Source of the DNA: Nageia nagi
Lineage: Eukaryota; Pinophyta
Assembly: GCA_050084985.1 (NCBI GenBank)
Contig: JBITNC010000001.1
Span: forward strand, 185,938,001-186,002,000
Reading direction: 5' to 3'
DNA length: 64,000 nucleotides
The position numbers and the translations under genes are program-made. This document shows, piece by piece, positions 55,428-64,000 of the stretch (its first letter is position 1; every line of letters starts with the position of its first letter). The notes under the pieces were generated by a model. It made no database searches, had not been told where the DNA came from, and saw nothing but the letters and a program-made list of their open reading frames with translations.

Positions 55428-58400
55428 CTATTATATTATCTAAGAATTTCCAATTTTTTCCAAATAATTCCAAATAGTCCCATTTAATCCCATTGGGTCC
55501 CATTTGTACCCATTTTGATCCCAAGGGTCCCTAAAATTTCTTAAGTGATCCCAAATTATCTTTTCGAATTGTAACTTGAATTTAGAATTGTTTCTAAGTC
55601 ATTCGGATATTTTTCGATTTATTGGGATTAATGACCTAATCAATCTACTTCTATATAACTCATTATTCTCATTGACCCTTAACAACTTGTGATACCCATT
55701 AATTTCTACTTCTATCCATGTAACCATTACTAGTTGTCATAATGTCATTCGTAATAGAAAGGAAACTCATTAAATCATAATAATTTTCATAATAAAAACA
55801 ATTCATAAAATTATAGAGTCATCTACCTTTCATTTATCAAGATATATATATAAAAAATCCTTCATATATAATTTTAAGTTAATACAAAAATATTAATCAA
55901 TTGCAAGAGGTTCCAATATATTTAGTGAAATTTATCCATCAACATCTAATTTAATGACATATGCTTTAATAAACCATAAAACTTACAAATAATCATCATT
56001 TCTCGTAATGTAAATGTGATACAAAGGGATTATATCATTGATGGACTAATAAATCATCTTTCATTTGTTATGTCATGAAACACCTCCATCAATCTATCTC
56101 AACGAACATCTTAATGGACCTTTGTTCAACAAGCATATTCATGGACATTTGGTCAATGAGCATCTTCATGGACCTTTGGTGGATGGGTCGAGTATTAGGA
56201 GGGAGGAGGATAGGACAACCCATTAAATGTTTTTGACCAATAATGAAAATAACTATCATTTTGAGTCTAAACTCATGGACCTCATGAGGACTTGAGTCCT
56301 CCCTTCCTTGGTCTAGCCATTTCATAATTCTAATATTACTTCATCCTTAAAATTACATTTATTTTCTACTAGAAAGAATTAACCATTTTTATTTTTACTC
56401 TCACTTTAGTTTTTTCATTATATCAACTATTCTCTCATTATTTAAAGGGATTCATCTATATCATATTACCAAACAATGATTTGAATACCAACTAACATTC
56501 TTATTATTTTATTATAATGCAAGCATATTTATTAAAATAAACTTTAATTATTTTATATTATCTCACAAGATAATCCATTGGAGAATGAAATAGGATTCCC
56601 TTCTAAAATGTAAAAATGTAACATATTGTAATATTATATTAAACCTCCAATTTTGTCAAATCGGATCAATTCACTTTTCATTCCAATATGGAGGACATGT
56701 TTGCGAATTGTGGGTGATAGGAAAAATATACAATGACTCAATAATAATCCTAATGCAAACACAATCGAATGCATTATATATCACAGGGTGACCACAAAGC
56801 TCATATACCAGAAGAGGTGTAATAAGCGTTTCAAAAAAAAAAAAAAACTACAATATTTACCATAGATCTGTGATTTTTCCTATGTAATATGGTAGAGTTT
56901 AAAATGGGTGATTACATCATAGATCTGTTTGATTTGATTTATAAGACTATGCAGGTAAAGGGAAAGAAAATGATGCCACTATTAGATAAAGGCAAAACTC
57001 TGCAACTTTTAACAACAATCTTACCATTATAAACCATTGTGTAAGCTTAACCAGGAAGTATGGGAGTGTATTGCAGATATTGAGATTTGTGGACGTTTGG
57101 AATGCAATACAAAGAGATCAAAATTTATGAACCATTACAGCAATTTTATTAACAGTAGCACACATTACATTATAAATGACGCAGTATTATGAATCAAAAA
57201 TAAACTCTATGAAATTTAGAGTAGTTTGCCGGTATATGGTACTTCGGGAACTTAAGATGAGTATGGAGATCCATCAAATAGTAGTTGAATGATTTCTTCA
57301 TAGATGCTATGGTTATGAGTACCTTTCCGATGTGGACAACATAGTTGAAAAGGTTTCTCAATGAATATTGTGCTTATGAATACTTTATGTTTAAGACATA
57401 ACGTCGAGGAATTATTTGACATTAGACCAAAAAAAAAGGTTATTGAAAGAATACGCAATGCTCAATGATGAATCCATATTCTGAAGCCTTTTCTAGCATG
57501 TTTCCAGCATGTACTTCATAAGAGTTTTAGGAAGATGAATGTTTAAAATACTACTAAAGAATAGTAAAAATGGTTTTACTTCAAAACTTGTGGTTATAAG
57601 TTACCACATAGGAAATTTGGGACAATACATAAGAAGTAGAGTCAAAGTAAGATTTGATTTTTTTCTCACGCATGAGCTTCCATGAAATACCCACATTAGA
57701 ATTAATTGATTAAGCTCGAGATTTCCTACTAATTTAAATAAATAAAGAAAACTAAAAATAATAAGATCCCACTTGTTTTTTAAAGAAAAGAAAAGGTACC
57801 AATTTTCACATGCATTATATCAAAAAAAATAATCAATATGTCCCTTCAAATGGTACAAGACTTCTTATCAACAATACTTTAATACAACTCAGTAATTATT
57901 CTCAACATATGAATACTTTAACTAGACATTTTAGAAATATATAAAAATGCATCTAAGCTTGGAGAGGGAAGAGAGACTTCTTTTCTTCACATAACTCTGC
58001 ACCCAAGCTTGAGAATAACAAGAATGAAATAATAAGAAAATATATAAGTATCTTTTCTAATATTCCACCTTTTTTTTATAGCCAAGGAGGCTCAAGTGTG
58101 TCCAAATGAATGTCTCCTCATATCTTTAATAACTTTTTGGGTAGGTTTGCTTAAAGTTAATGATTGAAATGGTATTAAATACCTTGGAACTTTTTTTATT
58201 AACTGACAAATTAGTGCCAACTATTTTCCATACCTAACACAAGAAAAACAAAACTAAGTAGGTTTATTAATCCATTATTTTTCTAACCATTAAATATCTT
58301 GTAACATCACAAGATGACCTTAGTTTTTTTAATAGTGTTTTTACTATTAGCCTCATGTGGCAATAATATACCACTCAGTTTTAACTTTTATCCCATTTAA

Positions 58401-58730
58401 ATTTATTTTTTTAACCTTATGTAAATTTTTAAATTTAAATAAAGAATATTTCTTTTTTCCTCTATTTTCAAATTCAAAATACAAAAATGAATAAGGAAAA
58501 TACATCTTTACTTGTGATGGTCACCTCTTTTTGTAGGGTAAGATTAATCCACACATATTTGCAAACATGTTTTTATCAAAAATTTAGTAAACATAGAAAT
58601 TATTCTACATTTAACTATATGTTTTACAATGGTCATAGTGTGTATCAACAATTCAACACCAATCATTTTTTCCTATTACCCTTTCATTTCCATCACCAAT
58701 TCACCTTTAGTCCTTAGGGTCTTTGGATCA
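55428..58730. other. Unassigned sequence between elements D and F
   Basis: 55470-55535 has a run of 'tcccattt' and 'atcccat' motifs. 56104-56184 is a 27-bp tandem repeat. 56833-56847 is an A-run. About 56650-57500 keeps more CpG than its surroundings and includes a 68-codon minus-strand open stretch (57458-57252) with no known domain; it might be single-copy sequence or a gene fragment. I can support no gene here. Confidence 0.4.
56104..56184 (-). repeat. 27-bp tandem repeat, three units
   Basis: Units at 56104, 56131 and 56158, each with 'catcttcatggacctttgg' or a close form. Being a multiple of three, it reads as a 9-residue repeat rich in Met on the minus strand (within open stretch 56325-56089), though no gene context supports translation. 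Confidence 0.85.
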
Positions 58731-58984
58731 CTTTCTCTGTCTCAAGGTAACTTGTGACCTGTATCAAAATATCTCGAAGCCAACATTAAACTAACACAAA
58801 TAAGGCATATCTTTAATCAAATTCATCATCACCATAGTATTATTCTAAATATGATCCATCCAAGTCCTTGATGGTACTTGAGGTCAAACAGTGTCTTAAG
58901 GTGGGTCATGATATATAACCCTCTTAAGGGAACATAATCCCCTATGTTCTTACATATAAACACCAACTTATAAATGTTTCACAT

Positions 58985-59458
58985 ACTTATTTAAGCAAAC
59001 AAATATAGAAATTATCTTTTCATAGTAGTTGCATCTTCCCATGTAGAATATGACATAGAATATTTATCCTATTAGATTGGACATTAATTAATTTCCCTAT
59101 TTCTTATCTTCTTAGTCCTAAAAGCTAAGATCTTGACAAAGAGTACTTCAATTACATGAAGGTACAAAACCTACAAATTAAAAAAATCCATAATATGAGA
59201 GGGGTCAACAATATATTTTCATAATAAGGAGACATGAAAGATATCATGCATTTTGGACAAACTTAGTGGTAAGGTAAGTTTGTAGGCTACTAGACTTTTC
59301 TTTTCCATAATCTCAAAAGGAACAGCAAATTAAGGATCCAATTTAATTCAATTTATAGCACTTTTCATGGGTTGTACTCATAAAAAAGCCTCATCACCTA
59401 AAGCAAATTCTCAAGGAGTTCTCTTAAGTTTGGCATAACTATTTTATCAATTATCAAC
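58985..59458 (-). pseudogene. Integrase C-terminus and chromodomain of a chromovirus (element F)
   Basis: Minus-strand reading, passing stops where Gln is expected, gives Ala-Leu-Gly-Asp-Glu-Ala-Phe-Leu, Phe-Glu-Ile-Met, His-Asp-Ile-Phe-His-Val-Ser-Leu-Leu and then, at about 59135-58995, Arg-Thr-Lys-Lys-Ile-Arg-Asn-Arg-Glu-Ile and Ser-Thr-Trp-Glu-Asp-Ala, the pattern of a retrotransposon chromodomain. This assigns element F to the chromoviruses. Its 3' UTR and LTR may lie in 58000-58985, but I could not define them. Confidence 0.7.
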
Positions 59459-61099
59459 TCTTATTGAATGGAATTTAACTACTCCTCCATTTACTTTAAC
59501 ATTTCTGGTTGGATCATCACTCGATCCTCCTATTTATCCCTAGTTAAAGGAGTTATACACCTCCTTCCATATAATGCTTCAAAAAGAGACATTCCTAAAT
59601 ATGAATGATAAACATTATTATATATGAACTCAACCTAATAAAAATAATTTTCCCAATTAGTATTTTGTTCCATGCAATACATTCTAAACATGTTCTCAAA
59701 GACTTTATTCACACATTTTTTCTATTTGTATGTCTCAAGATGATAAGTTGAACTCATGTTTAACTTTGTACCTAAAACCTTATATAATGATTTTTAAAAT
59801 ATAGAAGTGAATTTAGAATCCTTATCTAATATTATCACCTTAAAAACTCCATGTGGTTTGAATATGTCATGTGCAAACTTAGTAGCTACTATAAGGGTAT
59901 CATCTATGATGTTACTAGGTATAAAATATGCAACCTTGGTTAACTTATCAACCATAACCAATATGGAGTCATGATGGCACTTGGTTTTTGAAAAACCAAC
60001 TATGAAATTCATCAAAATTACTTGCCAATTCTATATTGAAATATCATGGGGATAGAAATATCTACCTAGATGTTGATGTTCCAATTTCACAATCTAAAAT
60101 TCCAAGCATCTTGGCATAAACTTTGCTTTATCCTTCTTCATTCCATCCAAATAGAAGTTTTTTTCTTAGTCTTCTCTCATCTTCTTTCCTCTTGGATGTT
60201 TTACATATGGAGAATGATGGGCTTCTTATAAGATTAAATTCCTTAAATCTTCTTTTCAAGGACGACTAATCTATCTCTAAAATACAAAATTCCATTTTTT
60301 TAGTAAATTCTTGAAATGAAGGATTACCTTTCTTTATGATTTTCTTGATGGATTTATAGTGCGGATCCTCTTGTTGTAAGATTCTCACTTGATCAAATAA
60401 GTCAAATTGATTTCTTATCATGGCATTTATATGTCTTCTCTGACTTAATGCATCTTGCACCTTATTCTTACCATTAATATACTTAATACCAAAATCATAT
60501 TTTATGAAGGATTCCATACACCACCTTTTTCTAGTATTAAAGTTGGGCTGAGTTGAATAAGTATTTCAAACTTTGATAATTTATTTCCAATTTGAAAGGT
60601 TTTCCTAGTAAGTAATTCCTCCACATCTTGAGTGTGTGCACTATAATTGCTAACTCAAGATCATGTGTAGCATAATTCAACTCATGTGGCTTTAACTTTA
60701 TGGATTCATATGCTATGAGATTACCATTTTATGATAGTACCCCACCCAAACCCTCAAACGATGCATCTATACACAATACAAAGTCACCATGTGGGTCAGG
60801 CATAATAAGAATTGATGCAAAGGTTAATTTGTTCTTTAGAGTTGCAAATGCTTTCTCACACTTCTCATTCCACTTAAATAGTTTGTTTTTCTTTTGTAGA
60901 CTAGTTATTGGATTTTCTATCTTTGAGAAGTCCTTAAAAAATCTTCCATAATATCTATCTAATCCCATGAAACTTATTACCTTAGTCACAATTCTTGACA
61001 TACACCAACCCATTATTACTTCTACCTTCATAGGGTAAACAAAGATTCTTTTGATAGAAATAATATGATCTAAGTATTGAATGTGAGAAACCTAGAAAT
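59459..61099 (-). mobile_element. Element F repeat unit 1: chromovirus RT-RNaseH-IN fragment
   Basis: RT end and RNase H start in 61031-60729: Phe-Met-Gly-Leu-Asp-Arg-Tyr-Tyr-Gly-Arg-Phe, then Lys-Trp-Asn-Glu-Lys-Cys and Cys-Ile-Asp-Ala-Ser-Phe-Glu-Gly-Leu-Gly-Gly-Val-Leu. RNase H end and IN start in 60517-60266: Tyr-Asp-Phe-Gly-Ile-Lys-Tyr then Asp-Ala-Leu-Ser-Gln-Arg-Arg. IN core in 60015-59794: Met-Asn-Phe-Ile-Val-Gly, Val-Asp-Lys-Leu-Thr-Lys and Ile-Leu-Asp-Lys-Asp-Ser-Lys-Phe. It runs directly into the natural IN C-terminus at 59458, so unit 1 is in its original context. Confidence 0.85.
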
Positions 61100-62740
61100 C
61101 CTTTTATCGAATGGAATTTAACTACTCCATTTACATTAACAATTCTGGTTGGATCATCACTCGATCCTCCTGTTTCTCCCTAGTTAAAGGAGTTCTACAT
61201 CCATGTCCATATAGTGCTTCAAAAAGAGCCATTCCTAAATATGAATGATAACCATTATTATATATGAACTCAACCTAATAAAGATAATTTTCCTAATTAG
61301 TATTTTGTTCCATGCAATACATTCTAAACATGTTCTCAAATACTTTATTCACACATTTTTTCTATCTGTATGTCTCAAGATGATAAGTTGAACTCATGTT
61401 TAACTTTGTACCTAAAACCTTATATAATGATTTTTAAAATATAGAAGTGAATTTAGAATCCTTATCTAAGATTATCACCTTAAAAACTCCATGTGGTTTG
61501 AAGATTTCATGTGTAAACTTAGTAGCTACTGTAAGGGTATCATCTATGATGTTACTAGGTATAAAATATGCAACCTTGGTTAACTTATCAACCATAACCA
61601 ATATGGAGTCATGATGGAACTTGGATTTTGAAAAATCAACTATGAAATTCATCAAAATTACTTGCCAATTCTATATTGAAATATCATGGGGATACAAAAA
61701 TCTACCTAGATGTTGATGTTCCAATTTCACAATCTAAAATTCCAAGCATCTTAGCACAAACTTTGCTTTATCCTTCTTCATTCCATCCCAATAGAAGTTC
61801 TTTTCTTAGTCTTCTCTCATCTTCTTTCCTCTTGGATGTTTTACATATGGAGAATGATGGGCTTCTTATAAGATTAAATTCCTTAAATCTTCATTTTCAA
61901 GGATGACTAATCTATCTCTAAAATACAAAATTCCATTTTTTTAGTAAATTCTTGAGATGAAGGATTACCTTTCTTTACGATTTTCCTGATGGATTTATAG
62001 TGTAGATCCTCTTGTTGTAAGATTCTCACTTGATCAAATAAGTCAAATTGATTTCTTATCATGGCATTTATATGTCTTCTCTGACTTAATGCATCTTGCA
62101 CCTTATTCTTACCCTTAATATACTTAATACCAAAATCATATTTTATGAACAATTCCATACACCACCTTTTTCTAGTATTAAAGCTGGGCTGAGTTGAATA
62201 AGTATTTCAAACTTTGATAATTTATTTCCAATTTGAAAGGTTTTCCTAGTAAGTAATTCCTCCACATCTTGAGTGTGTGCACTATAATTGCTAACTCAAG
62301 ATCATGTGTAGCATAATTCAACTCATGTGGCTTTAACTTTATGGATTCATATGCTATGAGATTACCATTTTATAATAGTACCCTACCCAAACCCTCAAAC
62401 GATGCATCTATACACACTACAAAGTCACCATGTGGGTCAAGGATAATAAGAATTGGTGCAAAGTTTAATTTGTTCTTTAGAGTTGCAAATGCTTTCTCTC
62501 ACTTCTCATTCCACTTAAATAGTTTGTTTTTCTTTTGTAGACTAGTTATAGGATTTTCTATCTTTGAAAAGTCCTTAAAAAATATTCTATAATATCTATC
62601 TAATCCCATGAAACTTTTTACCTTAGTCACAATTCTTGACATACACCAACCCATTATTGCTTATACCTTCATAGGGTAAACTAAGATTCTTTTGAAAGAA
62701 ATAATATGATCTAAGTATTGAATGTGAGAAACCTAGAAAT
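61100..62740 (-). mobile_element. Element F repeat unit 2
   Basis: Repeats unit 1 at a spacing of 1640-1641 bp (IN core 61655-61434, RNase H end 62158-61907). Here the IN segment ends at about 61100 and abuts the RT segment of unit 1 rather than the IN C-terminus. The RT part (about 62672-62370) has stops. Confidence 0.85.
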
Positions 62741-64000
62741 CCTTTTATCGAATGGAATTTAACTACTCCATTTACTTTAGCAATTCTGGTTGGATCATCA
62801 CTTGATCCTCCTGTTTCTCCCTAGTTTAAGGAGTTCTACATCCATGTCCATATAGTGCTTCAAAAAGAGCCATTCCTAAATATGACTAATAACCATTATT
62901 ATATATGAACTCAACCTAATAAAAATAATTTTCCCAATTAGTATTTTGTTCCATGCAATACATTCTAAACATGTTCTCAAAGACTTTATTCACACATTTT
63001 TTCTATCTATATGTCTCAAGATGATAAGTTGAACTCATGTTTAACTTTGTACCTAAAACCTTATGTAATGATTTTTAAAATATAGTAGAGAATTTAGAAT
63101 CCTTATCTAAGATTATCACCTTAAAAACTCCATGCGGTTTGAATATTTCATGTGCAAACTTAGTAGCTACTGTAAGGGTATCATCTATGATGTTACTAGG
63201 TATAAAAATATGAAACCTTGGTTAACTTATCAACCATAACCAATATGGAGTCATGATGGAACTTGGTTTTTGAAAAACCAACTACGAAATTCATCAAAAT
63301 TACTTGCCAATTCTATATTGAAATATCATGGGATACAAATATCTACCTAGATGTTGATGTTCCAATTTCACAATCTAAACTTCTAAGCATCTTGGCATAA
63401 ACTTTGCTTTATCCTTCTTCATTCCATTAAAATAGAAGTTCTTTTCTTAGTCTTCTCTCATCTTCTTTCCTCTTCCATGTTTTACATATGGAGAATGATG
63501 GGCTTCTTATAAGATTAAATTCCTTAAATCTTCTTTTTCAAGGATGACTAATCTATCTCTAAAATACAGAATTCCATTTTTTTAGTAAATTCTTGAGATG
63601 AAGGATTATCTTTCTTTACAATTTTCTTGATGGATTTACATTGCAGATCCTCTTGTTGTAAGATTCTTACTTGATCAAATAAGTCGAATTGATTTCTTAT
63701 CATGGCATTTATATGTCTTCTCTGACTTAATGCATCTTGCACCTTATTCTTACCCTTAATATACTTAATACCAAAATCATATTCTATGAAGGATTCCATA
63801 CACCACCTTTTTCTAGTATTAAAGCTGGGCTAAGTTGAATAAGTATTTCAAACTTTGATAATTTATTTCCAATCTGAAAGGTTTTCCTAGTAAGTAATTC
63901 CTCCACATCTTGAGTGTGTGCACTACAACTGCTAACTCAACAACATGTGTAGCATAATTCAACTCATGTGGCTTTAACTTTATGGATTCATATGCTATGA
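62741..64000 (-). mobile_element. Element F repeat unit 3 (cut by window end)
   Basis: Third copy with the same join at 62740/62741. The RNase H end is at 63799-63548. An extra A near 63207 shifts the IN core frame. It shares small changes with unit 2 not present in unit 1 (for example 'cctgtttctcc' near 62807), suggesting that 2 and 3 are the more recent pair. Confidence 0.85.

Noticed and set aside
57252-57458. Minus-strand 68-codon ORF as a host exon
   Set aside because: No recognisable domain, no convincing splice sites and no second exon nearby; kept only as an unassigned region.
60700-60951. Plus-strand 83-codon ORF repeated at 62341-62592
   Set aside because: It is the complement of the RT-RNase H part of the chromovirus fragment and repeats only because the fragment does.

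Overview
This window is plant nuclear DNA made almost entirely of decayed, nested LTR retrotransposons. It is very AT-rich and low in CpG. The coding remnants belong to plant-type Ty3/gypsy lineages: Tat-like pol with a second RNase H, a chromovirus with a chromodomain, and a plant mobile domain (PMD) gene. One element fills 17.5 kb and is itself inserted in another. This fits a large, repeat-dense seed-plant genome, possibly a gymnosperm, but the species cannot be read from the sequence. I see no convincing intact host gene, no tRNA or rRNA and no CRISPR. Nearly every coding remnant carries in-frame stops, many at positions where glutamine is expected (CAA/CAG to TAA/TAG).

Layout: (A) About 0.2-10 kb, minus strand: a broken Ty3/gypsy element ordered gag, protease, RNase H, RT, RNase H, integrase, followed by a long unknown ORF remnant (3.7 to 0.2 kb). 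(C) 13.3-20.6 kb: a cluster of copies of one non-coding LTR element. A 4.5-kb copy (13541-18063, TSD ATCTT, PBS TGGTATTAGAGCC) sits inside the LTR of an inverted older copy and is followed by a 1.3-kb foldback of alternating LTR ends. (B) About 21.9-46.3 kb, minus strand: a Tat-type element (RT, RNase H, second RNase H, integrase) split within RT by E1. (E1) 26443-43915, plus strand: a giant Tat-type element with TSD CATGG. It holds LTRs, a 1.7-kb leader with repeated stem-loop modules, gag, PR, a G-patch-like segment, RT, gRNH, aRNH, IN, an unknown sense ORF, an antisense PMD gene, a hairpin and a PPT. (D) 47387-55427, minus strand: a relative of B with both LTRs but lacking the PBS and the front of gag. 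(F) About 59-64 kb, minus strand: a chromovirus 3' end followed by at least three tandem copies of a 1641-bp RT-RNaseH-IN fragment that runs off the window.

The most unusual signal is in the E1 leader (27457-28228). Modules with a similar core are closed by stems whose sequences differ from copy to copy while pairing is kept, which points to a selected RNA (or DNA) structure. A second pair of stem-loops with the same loop but different stems lies in the E1 3' region (38714-38826), and a hairpin directly abuts its polypurine tract. E1 also carries a 20-bp motif array at both internal ends and a related motif in its LTRs.
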